Source: Segniliparus rugosus ATCC BAA-974 (lineage in GTDB: Bacteria > Actinomycetota > Actinomycetes > Mycobacteriales > Mycobacteriaceae). Taken from it: a stretch of DNA of 64,000 nt. The stretch lies in assembly GCF_000185725.2 (NCBI RefSeq), contig NZ_KI391954.1, forward strand, positions 310,001 to 374,000. Reading direction: 5' to 3'. The position numbers and the translations under genes were made by a program. Below are positions 27,001 to 35,259 of the stretch, piece by piece. The first letter of the stretch is position 1. Every line of letters starts with the position of its first letter. The notes under the pieces were generated by a model, which had not been told where the DNA came from, ran no database searches, and saw nothing but the letters and a program-made list of their open reading frames with translations.

Positions 27001-27074
27001 GCGCGTGTAGCTCAGATGGTTAGAGCGCTGGTTTTACACACCAGCGGCCGGGGGTTCGAATCCCTCCACGCGCA
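27001..27074 (+). tRNA. tRNA-Val (anticodon TAC)
   Basis: A complete cloverleaf: acceptor GCGCGTG pairs with CACGCGC, D arm GCTC/GAGC, anticodon stem CTGGT/ACCAG around TTTACAC (anticodon TAC, codon GTA/GTG), T arm with GGTTCGAATCC. CCA is not encoded. TATGAT at 26982-26987 is a good -10 for it. Confidence 0.96.
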
Positions 27075-27103
27075 CTCGGCCGCGAACCCGATCGGCGGGC
27101 GGC

Positions 27104-28069
27104 TCACACCAACGCGCCGCGCTCGCGTTCGCGGGCGAGAGCGCGGTCGCGCTGTTCCTCGAACTTCGGCACGCGGACGGTCTCAAGGTTGTGGATATAG
27201 GCCGCGAGCTCTTCGCGGGCCTGCTCGCCCCGGCAAGTGAGGTCGGTCCGGTCGAAGACGCACCAGCGTCGCAGGATCGGTTTGACCACTTCGTCGAGAT
27301 GCTGGCGCAGGTCGTAGATGCCGTGCTTCGCCATGAGCACGCCGTTGCGCCGGAAGTTCGGCATTCCGGCTCCGGGCATCTGGAAGTTCGTCACGACTGC
27401 GGCGAGCGCTTCCATCGCCAGATCGGGCACGGCCTCGAAGGTGGCCTCGTAGAGGTTCCGATAGAAGATCATGTGCAGGTTCTCGTCCGCCGCGATCCGT
27501 TGCAACATCCGCTCGGCGACCGGATCGCCGCAGATCATCCCGGTGTTGCGGTGGCTCACGCGAGTGGCGAGCTCTTGGAACGAGACGTAGGCGAGCGTAT
27601 GCGCGAAGATCTCGGCGGTGCCTGGCGGGATCGACAGGATCGGGTCGAATCCGTTGGTCATGTGCGTCATCCGGTCGTTCTCCAGCGCGACCGGGTCGAC
27701 TCCCCGTGTGACGATGAGATAGTCGCGCATCACGATGCCGTGGCGGTGTTCCTCGGCTGTCCATCTTCCGACCCAGACGCCCCACGCGCTCTCTCTGGTG
27801 AACGCCAGCGCGATGTCGCGGTGATAGGAGGGCAGGTTGTCTTCGGTGAGCAGGTTCACGACCATGGCGGCTTTCGCCAATTCGGAGAGCGTGGACTGCT
27901 CCGGATCCCAGTCCACCCCGCCCATCGCGGCGAAATTCCGGCCTTTGTCCCATGGCACGTAGTCATGGGGATGCCAGTGCTTCGCCGCCGCCAGATGCCG
28001 GTTCACCTCTCGCGCTGCGACGGGCTCCAACTCGCGCAACAAGTCTGCTTGGGTCAGGCTTCTCCCCAC
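27104..28069 (-). CDS. desA1: Acyl-[ACP] desaturase, DesA1 type
   Basis: A 321-residue soluble di-iron enzyme of the ferritin-like acyl-ACP desaturase family. The two iron motifs are visible as TAEEHRHG (~113-120) and ADENLHMIFYR (~205), with the matching upstream helix Glu in LLTEDNLPSYHR and VSFQELATRVSHRNTG. In Mycobacterium DesA1 desaturates long acyl chains for mycolic acid synthesis. Two GTG codons compete as starts (28075 and 28069): AAGGAG at 28076-28081 (minus strand) is six bases before 28069 but directly abuts 28075, so I chose 28069. A palindrome upstream may be its operator. Length is normal. Confidence 0.93.
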   Translation of the reverse strand: MGRSLTQADLLRELEPVAAREVNRHLAAAKHWHPHDYVPWDKGRNFAAMGGVDWDPEQSTLSELAKAAMVVNLLTEDNLPSYHRDIALAFTRESAWGVWVGRWTAEEHRHGIVMRDYLIVTRGVDPVALENDRMTHMTNGFDPILSIPPGTAEIFAHTLAYVSFQELATRVSHRNTGMICGDPVAERMLQRIAADENLHMIFYRNLYEATFEAVPDLAMEALAAVVTNFQMPGAGMPNFRRNGVLMAKHGIYDLRQHLDEVVKPILRRWCVFDRTDLTCRGEQAREELAAYIHNLETVRVPKFEEQRDRALARERERGALV

Positions 28070-28171
28070 TGGCACTCCTTTTTCGAATTTTGGTCGGGCG
28101 CGGTGTTCGGCAATTCGTCGGCCACGTCGTTAGAGCAAGCTCGAGGGCGAAATATGGCGTGCGGCGTTTGT

Positions 28172-28205
28172 CAGTCACATCTCAAGATCTCGGAGAATGT
28201 GACTG
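28172..28205. promoter_or_regulatory. Inverted repeat upstream of desA1 (candidate operator)
   Basis: A perfect nine-base inverted repeat, CAGTCACAT ... ATGTGACTG, with a 16-base spacer, about 100-135 bases upstream of the desA1 start. On the desA1 strand the right arm (GTGACT) could serve as a -35 for CATATT near 28150-28155. In Mycobacterium desA1 is repressed by a TetR-type regulator, so this is a reasonable operator. The rest of 28070-28305 holds no gene. Confidence 0.45.
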
Positions 28206-28305
28206 GAGGCATATGCTACCAGCGGTATCCAAAAAATGCGCGGAAAGGTCGAGGCGCGCAGAAATATGGACTGACCTGGGTGTGAGCGGGCGTGATCAGC
28301 GCCCG

Positions 28306-28980
28306 CTACCAGAGCTTCACAGAACCCTTGCCGATGGTGAATCCGTGGCCAGCGGTGTTCGCGCATGTGAGGGTCGCGCCCTGCTGGCCGCACGTCACGG
28401 TGACGCCGTGGTCGGGATCCACCTGCAGCACGAGTTTCTTCCCGTCTGCGAGGGCGGGAGCCGAATCGGGCCAGTCGCCGGCCAACAAGGTGTGGCACGC
28501 CTTCTGCCGGTAGTCCCCGTCCCATCCGACCAGGCTGGACTGGGCTCCTTCGGGGTCTTGGTCGCGGTGGAGGTCGCAGACCGCGTTCGGGTTCCACGCG
28601 GGCCCGGAGTCGTCTGTGACGTGGCAGAAGCCGTTCTCGCCCGCGACGAACCGGCACACCGCGTTCCCCGAAACGGCGGAGAACGACCAATGCCCCGATC
28701 CGTTCGTGAAGGCGGAGGGGTCGCCGAGTTGGAGGTCGCGCAACTCGGGGGGCTCGTTGGTCGTGGCCGGGGCCGAGGACGGGCTTGGGCTCGCAGAGGT
28801 CGGCTCGGCGCTCGTGCTCTCCGGGGTGACAGTCACCGTCGCGGTCGCGATCGTGACGCGGTCGCCTCCGGCGATCAGCCCGCAACCGGCGCTCAGCATG
28901 AGCGGAATCAGTCCGATCGCGAGTCGGAGGGGGCCGAGGCCGGTCAAGGGGCCGAGATGGGGGACGCCGGACGAATGCAC
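28306..28980 (-). CDS. Predicted Cys-rich lipoprotein
   Basis: A 224-residue protein with a lipoprotein signal: hydrophobic stretch then lipobox LSAGC (Cys ~33), so the mature protein should be diacylated and held on the outer face of the membrane. A Ser/Thr/Pro-rich linker (~45-75) precedes a domain with about seven cysteines (VCRF, FCHV, VCDLH, ACHTL, VTCGQ, LTCAN). The ending GHGFTIGKGSVKLW recalls the secreted protein at 16875-17432. Function unknown. Divergent from the next lipoprotein gene. Confidence 0.78.
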   Translation of the reverse strand: MHSSGVPHLGPLTGLGPLRLAIGLIPLMLSAGCGLIAGGDRVTIATATVTVTPESTSAEPTSASPSPSSAPATTNEPPELRDLQLGDPSAFTNGSGHWSFSAVSGNAVCRFVAGENGFCHVTDDSGPAWNPNAVCDLHRDQDPEGAQSSLVGWDGDYRQKACHTLLAGDWPDSAPALADGKKLVLQVDPDHGVTVTCGQQGATLTCANTAGHGFTIGKGSVKLW

Positions 28981-29005
28981 AGTTGCCTATTCTAGGCTTC
29001 ACCAG

Positions 29006-29746
29006 ATGCGTTGGAATCGGCTCGCGCCGCCTCTCGTTGTTCTCGCCGCCCTGGCGGGAGGTTGCTCCGCCCCGGCCCCGCCCTCGGACCCGTCGAGCGT
29101 CCCCGCCTCGTTCGCGCTGGCGAGGCAGGATTTCCCGGAAGGGTACGAATTCCACGACGACCGGGATCTGCGCGAGCTCGACGTGGTCGAGCTCGGCGCG
29201 AAAAAGAAGGACCGCCGCCTCCCCGACTATTCGAAACTCACCCTGGACCATCTCTCGACCGAGCAGCAGGCCTGCGCGCTGCTGATGGACGTGGGGCGCC
29301 GCCCCACGTACCACACTGCGGCGGGGCCGGTCGCGCCCGCGCCCGCCCACACCCGCAGCTCGCTCGGCATCGACCAGCGGGTCTCGACGACGCTCGTCTT
29401 CGTCGTGACGACAGATCCTGTTCCGCTCGACCAGTACCGGCAGGCGCTCGCCGGTTGCGGTCGGTTCTCCGTCAAATCGGAGAGAATCGGGCCGGGGCAG
29501 GGGGGCATCGTCCCGGCGGAGGCTCCGGACGGCGGTCTCGCGTACACGCTGGAGGCGCAGCTACAGGCGCCCTCGGGCATTGAGTACGCCTTCTCCAGGG
29601 TGCTCATCGCCGTGCCGGTCGGCCGAGATGTCGTCTTCGGCTCGGCGAGCCGGACGACCAGCGTCGAAAAGGGGAAGGAGCCGTTGGACCAGACGACGCT
29701 CCGCGCGATGCTGCACAAGCTGGTCGACAAGGTGAAGGCGGGCTAG
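29006..29746 (+). CDS. Predicted lipoprotein of unknown function
   Basis: A 246-residue lipoprotein: short signal MRWNRLAPPLVVLAALAGGC with lipobox LAGGC, then a mature domain (QDFPEGYEFHDDRDL, HLSTEQQACALLMDVGRR, LAGCGRFSV) of the type seen in many mycobacterial Lpq/Lpp proteins. One disulfide is possible between Cys in QACAL and AGCGR. The start was set by the signal and by TAGGCT (28993-28998), seven bases before ATG 29006. The stop codon TAG shares four bases (CTAG) with the stop of the convergent hydrolase gene. Confidence 0.82.
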   Translation: MRWNRLAPPLVVLAALAGGCSAPAPPSDPSSVPASFALARQDFPEGYEFHDDRDLRELDVVELGAKKKDRRLPDYSKLTLDHLSTEQQACALLMDVGRRPTYHTAAGPVAPAPAHTRSSLGIDQRVSTTLVFVVTTDPVPLDQYRQALAGCGRFSVKSERIGPGQGGIVPAEAPDGGLAYTLEAQLQAPSGIEYAFSRVLIAVPVGRDVVFGSASRTTSVEKGKEPLDQTTLRAMLHKLVDKVKAG

Positions 29747-30519
29747 AGCAGCCCTCTGACGAGCTCGCCGACGAGATCCGGGCGATGTTCGAGCACCATG
29801 TGGTTCACATCGACGCGCAGCAGCGAGAGGTGCTCTCCCAGCAGCTCGCCGAGTTCTTTCTCGTACGCCGGGCTGAGGTACGGGGGCTGGATCTGATCGG
29901 CCACGACCACTGTGGTGGAGAGCCCGTCGGGCGGGAGGGCCCAGGGCCGGGCGAGCTCGCTCCAACTGGTGACCAGCGCGGCGGGGGAGAACCGCCAGGC
30001 CACGCGCCCGTCCGGCAAGGGGACCAGATGCTCGTCCAGCTCGGCTTCGAGCGCCTCGTCGGGCAGCGCGTACCAGGCGTCGGATTTGTTCGCGGCGGCG
30101 GCCTCGTCGCGGTCGGCGAACGAGTGGTGGTCGACGGACCAGTCGGCGGACTCGGTGAGCTGCTCCCGGTCGGTGCCGATGGCAGGGTCCAAGAGGAGCA
30201 GAGCCTTGACCAGATCTGGGGCCTGGTTCGCGAGGTGCACGGCCAGTCGGCCTCCGTACGAGTGGCCGACGACCACGGCGGGCCCGCTCGCGTGCTCGCG
30301 CAGGGTGTCCTCTAGCGCGTCTACTTGGGCCTCGATGCTCCACGGCGCGGTCCACGAGGAGCGGCCGTGGCCGAGCAAATCCGGGGCGATGACCCGCGCG
30401 TGGGGCGTCTGCGTTGCCGACCACCGGCGGAAACGGCCGCCGTGACCGGTGACTCCGTGGATGGCGAGGACGGGCGGGCCGTCCACGGGGCCGAAAAGGT
30501 GCGTGTGCAGCAGGGGCAT
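29743..30519 (-). CDS. Alpha/beta hydrolase
   Basis: A 258-residue alpha/beta-hydrolase fold enzyme. Oxyanion region AIHGVTGHGGRF (~18-29), nucleophile elbow VVGHSYGGRLAV (Ser ~90), and C-terminal catalytic His in DVNHMVLEH (~238) are present; the acid is probably the Asp in VVVADQIQPP. No signal peptide with ATG 30519; an upstream in-frame extension runs into the divergent regulatory region and lacks sense. Substrate unknown; esterase, lipase or haloperoxidase-like roles are all possible. Confidence 0.87.
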   Translation of the reverse strand: MPLLHTHLFGPVDGPPVLAIHGVTGHGGRFRRWSATQTPHARVIAPDLLGHGRSSWTAPWSIEAQVDALEDTLREHASGPAVVVGHSYGGRLAVHLANQAPDLVKALLLLDPAIGTDREQLTESADWSVDHHSFADRDEAAAANKSDAWYALPDEALEAELDEHLVPLPDGRVAWRFSPAALVTSWSELARPWALPPDGLSTTVVVADQIQPPYLSPAYEKELGELLGEHLSLLRVDVNHMVLEHRPDLVGELVRGLL

Positions 30520-30540
30520 GCCAGCAGGAACTCCATGATC

Positions 30541-30558
30541 GAGCGGTCTATTCCGCTC
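30541..30558. promoter_or_regulatory. Small palindrome between divergent genes
   Basis: GAGCGG-TCTATT-CCGCTC is a perfect six-base inverted repeat with a six-base spacer located in the 62-base space between the divergent starts at 30519 and 30582. It could be a shared operator. Evidence is only position and symmetry. Confidence 0.3.
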
Positions 30559-30581
30559 AATTGGAGCACAAGCGGCCCGAT

Positions 30582-31682
30582 ATGTCTGACAAGGGATTCT
30601 CGCTCGCGAGCGCGCGGAAGCGCCTGTCCGGGGCGGGGTCTTTCGCGGGATCATCCTCGGCTATGAAACTGACCGCCGCCGCTGTGCTGTTCTCCGCCGT
30701 CGGGGCTGCGGGCCTGTCCTCCTCGGGGCAGGCCGCCGCGGAGCAGGACTTCCACCCGATCTGGTGTCCGCAGGCCACGACGTATTACATCCAGCTGCGC
30801 GAGGCGTTGGACCCGTTGCGCGCCGCCACGGTCGCGCACGACTTGGATATCGCGAAGGCGAAGCGTCAGGCGGGCCAGCCCAAGCCGGCCAAGCCCGCCC
30901 CGAACGTGAACAGCAACCCGGACCAGCCGCCCTACACCGAGGACGGCAATCCGCTGCGCCCGCGTTACAGCGAGCCCCACTCGCTCCCGCTCCCGCAACC
31001 CCCGGCGGACCAGCCCTCGGACCCGGCCTCGGCGGCTCCCGCCGCCCCGACCGGCCCCGCTCCCGCCAAACAATGGGCATGGGGCGACCCCGAGGTGCAG
31101 GACGCGGTTGACCAGTTCGAGGAGAAGTCCCCGCTGCTGTTCCGCCGGATCAACACCCTGGTCGCTATGACTTGGTGGGCTGAGCTGCAAGACGCGGGGA
31201 GCGCCCTGAGCGAGAAGTTCGGCCAGATCATCGGCGACGAGCGCGAGGAGGTCTCCGCGCAAGACCTCACGCGGGACTGGATCTCGCTCGAAGAGCAGTA
31301 CGACGTCGTCAAGAACCTCTGCATCGGCTGGGGCGAGACCGCCGTGCCCGGCGTGCATCCGCCTGGCCAGCCGGAATGGCCCGAAGGGTCGAGCCCGGAC
31401 ACGGCCCGCCCGCCAGGCATCGAGAACACCGCGTGGCCGCACACCCCCGGCTGGGTCGACGTGGACGTGCCGGACCCGGACGACCCCTCCGCCCCGCCCT
31501 CGCCGCACCGGCCCTTCACGCCGCTCGCGGAGACCAACCAGACCCCGCTCGCGCCCCCCGGCTGCGAGCGCTACGACTTCCGCGCAGGCGGCATGGCCCA
31601 GAACGGCGGCTGCCCGAACGACCGAGCCGACGAGCCCGAAGCGTCGGACGGCTCCAGCGACTCCGAGGATTCCGAGGAATAG
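30582..31682 (+). CDS. Secreted proline-rich protein, member of a WC...DP family
   Basis: A 366-residue exported protein. The signal region is MKLTAAAVLFSAVGAAGLSSSGQAAA, preceded by a 27-residue basic n-region if ATG 30582 is used; ATG 30663 is an alternative start. The mature part starts FHPIWCPQATTYY, has a Pro-rich linker (~100-155), then WGDPEVQDAVDQF, RRINTLVAMTWW, VKNLCIGW, and a long Pro/Asp-rich acidic tail. WC, DPEVQ and a late Cys also occur in the next gene, suggesting a paralog with an inserted linker. Function unknown; surface or cell-wall location is likely. Confidence 0.75.
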   Translation: MSDKGFSLASARKRLSGAGSFAGSSSAMKLTAAAVLFSAVGAAGLSSSGQAAAEQDFHPIWCPQATTYYIQLREALDPLRAATVAHDLDIAKAKRQAGQPKPAKPAPNVNSNPDQPPYTEDGNPLRPRYSEPHSLPLPQPPADQPSDPASAAPAAPTGPAPAKQWAWGDPEVQDAVDQFEEKSPLLFRRINTLVAMTWWAELQDAGSALSEKFGQIIGDEREEVSAQDLTRDWISLEEQYDVVKNLCIGWGETAVPGVHPPGQPEWPEGSSPDTARPPGIENTAWPHTPGWVDVDVPDPDDPSAPPSPHRPFTPLAETNQTPLAPPGCERYDFRAGGMAQNGGCPNDRADEPEASDGSSDSEDSEE

Positions 31683-31733
31683 GCCGAACAGGCCGGGAGA
31701 ACGCGCCGACGCTCGGCTATGCTGAGCGCTGTT

Positions 31734-32261
31734 ATGTTGAACACCGTGCGGATCACGTTCTCCCGGAGGAGGGCCGCCATGGCGGCCCTCGCGCTCGTCG
31801 CGCCCGCAGCGCTCCTCGCCCCGCCGCAAGCCGAAGCGCGGCCCAACTGGTGCGAGATGAACCGGGGCGTGACCGGTATCGTGCAGCGCGATGTCGACCA
31901 CTTGCGGGCCGCCATGGCGAAGCCGGGCTGGAGCTGGGACGACCCTGTGGTGCAGGAGGCCGTGGCGTGGGTCGGCACGGACCTCTCCACGACGATCAAC
32001 CGGCTCGACCGGGTGACCGGCGGAGCCGCGCAGGGCAACATCTGGGTGAACGACCCGAACCCATGGGACGACGAGTACGGCGAGTACGCGGACCTGCTCC
32101 GCGAGCTGGACGGGTCGATTGACGACCAGGCGGACGCGGGGACGCTCAAGGCGAACCTCGCCGCCGTCGAGTCCAAGACCCGCGAGCTCGCGGCCAACTG
32201 CGACGGCGCTCCCGTCCCGCCCGACGCGGGGCCGATCCACCCCAACCCGCCTTTCAACTGA
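31734..32261 (+). CDS. Small secreted protein, WC...DP family
   Basis: A 175-residue exported protein: signal peptide with SRRRAAMAALALVAPAALLAPP, then RPNWCEMNRGV, WSWDDPVVQEAVAWV, TTINRLDRVTGG, a helical region, and a last Cys in LAANCDGAP. The order of motifs matches the larger upstream gene and the protein at 50218-50685. The two cysteines probably form one disulfide. TATGCT (31718-31723) may be its -10, which excludes the overlapping ATG at 31719 and favours ATG 31734. Function unknown. Confidence 0.72.
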   Translation: MLNTVRITFSRRRAAMAALALVAPAALLAPPQAEARPNWCEMNRGVTGIVQRDVDHLRAAMAKPGWSWDDPVVQEAVAWVGTDLSTTINRLDRVTGGAAQGNIWVNDPNPWDDEYGEYADLLRELDGSIDDQADAGTLKANLAAVESKTRELAANCDGAPVPPDAGPIHPNPPFN

Positions 32262-32321
32262 TTCCCCGTGCTCCGCGCGGATTCCCCAGGAAATGTGGGT
32301 TCGCGGAGTGATCGGGCTCAT

Positions 32322-32350
32322 TTGCTCTTCCGAGGCCGAGCGGGTACTCT
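32322..32350 (+). promoter_or_regulatory. Candidate rpsA promoter
   Basis: TTGCTC (32322-32327), a 17-base spacer and TACTCT (32345-32350), giving a leader of about 147 bases before rpsA. The palindrome CACACGTGTG (32358-32367) lies at the expected start. A second TTGACC at 32436-32441 may belong to another promoter with a poor -10. No gene is seen in 32262-32503. Confidence 0.5.
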
Positions 32351-32503
32351 GATGCCTCACACGTGTGTTTCGCATGTCGGCGCTTCGCCGGTATTGAAAT
32401 GCGGCTGCGAGTCTCGGAATAACTAAAAACTGTCCTTGACCTGCTGCGAGTGTAGCTAGCTTGACCCTTCAACTCAAAGAAACATCCGGAGTCCCCGAAC
32501 CTT

Positions 32504-33952
32504 ATGCCAACCCCTACGACCACCTCCCCTGCTGTCGCCGTCAATGATGTCGGGAGCACCGAGGACCTCCTCAAGGCCATCGACGCCACGATCAAATACT
32601 TCAATGACGGGGACATCGTGTCAGGCACGATCGTGAAAGTCGAGCGCGACGAGGTCTTGCTCGACATCGGTTACAAGACCGAGGGCGTCATCCCGTCCCG
32701 CGAGCTGTCCATCAAGCACGACGTCGACCCGAGCGAGGTCGTCTCGGTCGGCGACACCGTCGAGGCCCTTGTCCTCACCAAAGAGGACAAAGAAGGCCGG
32801 CTCATCCTCTCCAAGAAGCGCGCCCAGTACGAGCGCGCCTGGGGCGAGGTCGAGGCGCACAAGGAGAAGGACGAGTCCGTCAAGGGCGTTGTCATCGAGG
32901 TCGTCAAGGGCGGCCTGATCGTCGACATCGGCCTGCGCGGCTTCCTCCCGGCCTCCCTCGTGGACATGCGCCGGGTGCGCGACCTGCAGCCGTACATCGG
33001 CAAGGAGATCGAGACCAAGATCATCGAGCTCGACAAGAACCGCAACAACGTGGTGCTCTCGCGTCGGGCCTGGCTGGAGCAGACCCAGTCCGAGGTGCGC
33101 ACCGAGTTCTTGAACCGCCTGCAGAAGGGCAACATCAAGAAGGGCGTCATCTCCTCCATCGTCAACTTCGGGGCCTTCGTGGACCTGGGCGGCGTTGACG
33201 GCCTCGTGCACGTCTCGGAGCTGTCCTGGAAGCACATCGACCACCCCTCCGAGGTCGTCAAGGTCGGCGACGAGGTCACTGTCGAGGTGCTCGACGTGGA
33301 CTTCAGCCGCGAGCGTGTTTCCCTCTCGCTCAAGGCGACGCAGGAAGACCCGTGGCGGCACTTCGCCCGGACCCACGCCATCGGCCAGATCGTGCAGGGC
33401 AAGGTCACCAAGCTCGTCCCCTTCGGCGCGTTCGTCCGCGTCGGCGAGGGCATCGAGGGCCTTGTGCACATCTCGGAGCTGTCCGAGCGCCACATCGAGC
33501 AGCCTGAGTCCGTGGTCGCGGTGGACGACGCGGTGCTGGTGAAGGTCATCGACATCGACCTGGAGCGCCGCCGGATCTCGCTGTCCATCAAGCAGGCCAA
33601 CGAGGACTACCCGGAGGAGTTCGACCCGGCGCGTTACGGCATGGCCGACTCCTACGACGACGACGGCAACTACATCTTCCCCGAGGGCTTCGACGCGGAG
33701 ACCAACGAATGGCTCGAAGGCTTCGAGACCCAGCGCGCCGAGTGGGAGGCCCGTTACGCGGAGTCCGAGCGGCTGTGGAAGCTGCACGGCGAGCAGATCG
33801 AGCGTTTCGCGGCTGCCGTCAAGGCCGCCCCGGCCCGCAGCGGCTCCAACGGCCGAGGCCGGTCGGATTCCGGCGAGCCGGAGTCCGGCTCGCGGCTCGC
33901 GAGCGACGAGCAGCTCGAGGCGCTTCGCGAGAAGCTGGCCTCCAAGGCCTAA
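32504..33952 (+). CDS. rpsA: 30S ribosomal protein S1
   Basis: A 482-residue S1 with four S1 (OB-fold) repeats: GDIVSGTIVKVERDEVLLDIG (~34), VKGVVIEVVKGGLIVDIGLRG (~125), KKGVISSIVNFGAFVDLGG (~210), VQGKVTKLVPFGAFVRVG (~295), plus an acidic and Ser/Gly-rich tail. Four repeats and this length are normal for actinobacteria. It helps the 30S subunit bind mRNA; in Mycobacteriales many mRNAs lack a leader, so its role in initiation may differ. ATG 32504 is the only sensible start. A strong terminator follows 9 bases after the stop. Confidence 0.97.
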   Translation: MPTPTTTSPAVAVNDVGSTEDLLKAIDATIKYFNDGDIVSGTIVKVERDEVLLDIGYKTEGVIPSRELSIKHDVDPSEVVSVGDTVEALVLTKEDKEGRLILSKKRAQYERAWGEVEAHKEKDESVKGVVIEVVKGGLIVDIGLRGFLPASLVDMRRVRDLQPYIGKEIETKIIELDKNRNNVVLSRRAWLEQTQSEVRTEFLNRLQKGNIKKGVISSIVNFGAFVDLGGVDGLVHVSELSWKHIDHPSEVVKVGDEVTVEVLDVDFSRERVSLSLKATQEDPWRHFARTHAIGQIVQGKVTKLVPFGAFVRVGEGIEGLVHISELSERHIEQPESVVAVDDAVLVKVIDIDLERRRISLSIKQANEDYPEEFDPARYGMADSYDDDGNYIFPEGFDAETNEWLEGFETQRAEWEARYAESERLWKLHGEQIERFAAAVKAAPARSGSNGRGRSDSGEPESGSRLASDEQLEALREKLASKA

Positions 33953-33960
33953 CAGCCACA

Positions 33961-34005
33961 AAACGCCGATGGCCGCCTGTTCCGACAGGCGGCCATCGGC
34001 GTTTT
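33961..34005 (+). terminator. rpsA terminator
   Basis: A perfect 20-base stem (33961-33980 with 33985-34004) around the tetraloop TCCG, ending in TTTT (34002-34005). It lies directly after the rpsA stop and before the coaE promoter. A textbook intrinsic terminator. Confidence 0.9.
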
Positions 34006-34033
34006 CGTCGGTGTGCTCCGATAGACTCCCCAC

Positions 34034-34321
34034 ATGCTGAAAATCGGCCTCACCGGAGGGATCGGCGCAGGCAAATCCGCCGCAGCGCAAGCATTCGCGG
34101 AGCTTGGAGCGCTCATCGTGGACTCGGACAAGATCGCTCGGGAGGTGGTGGAGCCGGGCACCCCTGGGCTCGCGGCGCTGGTCGAGACGTTCGGGGCAGA
34201 CATCCTCGCCAAGGACGGGACGCTGGACCGCCCGAAGCTCGCGGCGAAGGCGTTCGGCGACACGGAGTCTGATGGAGGCGGGGGGCCCGCGCGAAGCTCA
34301 ACGCGATCATGCATCCCCTAG
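34034..34321 (+). CDS. coaE: Dephospho-CoA kinase, N-terminal part (frame broken)
   Basis: The first 95 codons read [19 protein letters not shown], with the P-loop GGIGAGKS at ~9-16, then [15 protein letters not shown] with the CoaE Asp-Ser-Asp. CoaE phosphorylates dephospho-CoA in the last step of CoA synthesis and is essential. The homologous sequence stops near FGDTES and the frame runs into unrelated codons and TAG at 34319-34321; homology resumes in another frame at [10 protein letters not shown] (34288 onwards). One extra G in the G6 run at 34280-34285 would join the frames. TAGACT (34022-34027) six bases before ATG gives a leaderless start. Confidence 0.85.
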   Translation: MLKIGLTGGIGAGKSAAAQAFAELGALIVDSDKIAREVVEPGTPGLAALVETFGADILAKDGTLDRPKLAAKAFGDTESDGGGGPARSSTRSCIP

Positions 34322-35259
34322 TGGCGGCCAGAGGAGAGGAGCTCATGGCCGCCGCGCCGCCCGAACAGATCGTGGTCCGCGACATCCCCCTCCTCGTGGA
34401 ATTGCACCTCGCCCCGTTCTTCCATCTCGCGGTCGTGGTGGACGCGCCGATCGAGGAGCGGCTGCGCCGGTTGACCGAGGCGCGGGGCATGAACCGGGAG
34501 GATGCGCTCGCCAGAATCGACGCGCAGGCTTCCGACGAGCAGCGCCGCGCGGCCGCCGACATCTGGCTCGACAACAGCGGCTCGCCCGAGGAGCTTCGCG
34601 ACCGGGCGCGGCGGCTCTGGGCCGAGCGCCTCGAACCGTTCAACGCGGGCCTTTTGACGGGCGAGCGTCTCGCGGGCCCCGCGTACGAGCTTGTCCCGCA
34701 CAACCCGGCATGGCCGGTCCAAGCGGAACGGCTCATCAACCGGATCAGGGTCGCCGCAGGCGAGAAGGCGATCCGGGTGGACCACATCGGCTCCACCTCG
34801 GTGCCGGGGCTGATCGCGAAAGACGTGATCGACCTGCAGCTCACGGTGGCCTCCTTGGAGGTCGCGGACGAGCTTGCGGCCCCGCTCGCCAACGCTGGGT
34901 TCGTCAGGCTCGACCATATCGACCACGACGACCCGCAGGGCGCGGCCCTCGCCTCGGGGGAGGCTCCCGACCAGTGGCGCAAGCGGTTCCACACGTCTGC
35001 GGACCCAGGGCGGCAAGCGAACCTGCACCTGCGGGTGGAGGGTTGGCCGAACCAGCGCTTCGCGCTGCTCTTCCGCGACTGGCTGCGCGGGAACCCGGCT
35101 GTGGCGGATGAGTACGCCCGGCTCAAACAGCGCGCCGAGGCGCGCGCTCGGGAGACGGACGACCCTGCGGACGGCTACTACGAGGTGAAAGAGCCATGGT
35201 TCGCCGCCGCGTACCCGCGCGCTCTGGCGTGGGCGGAGCGGACCGGCTGGCGGCCGTGA
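34309..35259 (+). CDS. coaE: Dephospho-CoA kinase C-terminal part fused to GrpB-like domain (frame broken)
   Basis: A 316-codon frame that carries the remainder of CoaE and its usual mycobacterial extension. The CoaE part has [42 protein letters not shown] (lid and core residues), and the second domain is GrpB/UPF0157-like: [23 protein letters not shown] and [16 protein letters not shown]-type motif ([16 protein letters not shown] here). The first Met (34309) is internal; real translation should come from 34034 through the homopolymer. The fusion is as in Mycobacterium Rv1631. Its stop overlaps the GTG of the next gene (GTGA). Either a sequencing error or a real lesion. Confidence 0.85.
   Translation: MHPLVAARGEELMAAAPPEQIVVRDIPLLVELHLAPFFHLAVVVDAPIEERLRRLTEARGMNREDALARIDAQASDEQRRAAADIWLDNSGSPEELRDRARRLWAERLEPFNAGLLTGERLAGPAYELVPHNPAWPVQAERLINRIRVAAGEKAIRVDHIGSTSVPGLIAKDVIDLQLTVASLEVADELAAPLANAGFVRLDHIDHDDPQGAALASGEAPDQWRKRFHTSADPGRQANLHLRVEGWPNQRFALLFRDWLRGNPAVADEYARLKQRAEARARETDDPADGYYEVKEPWFAAAYPRALAWAERTGWRP

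Noticed and set aside
32621-34090. Long minus-strand frame opposite rpsA
   Set aside because: Antisense of the highly biased rpsA codons; S1 repeats on the plus strand are unmistakable.
34280-34286. Programmed frameshifting in coaE
   Set aside because: The zero-frame codons GGC-GGG-GGG-CCC do not form a classical slippery heptamer and no downstream stem-loop was evident; a homopolymer error is simpler.
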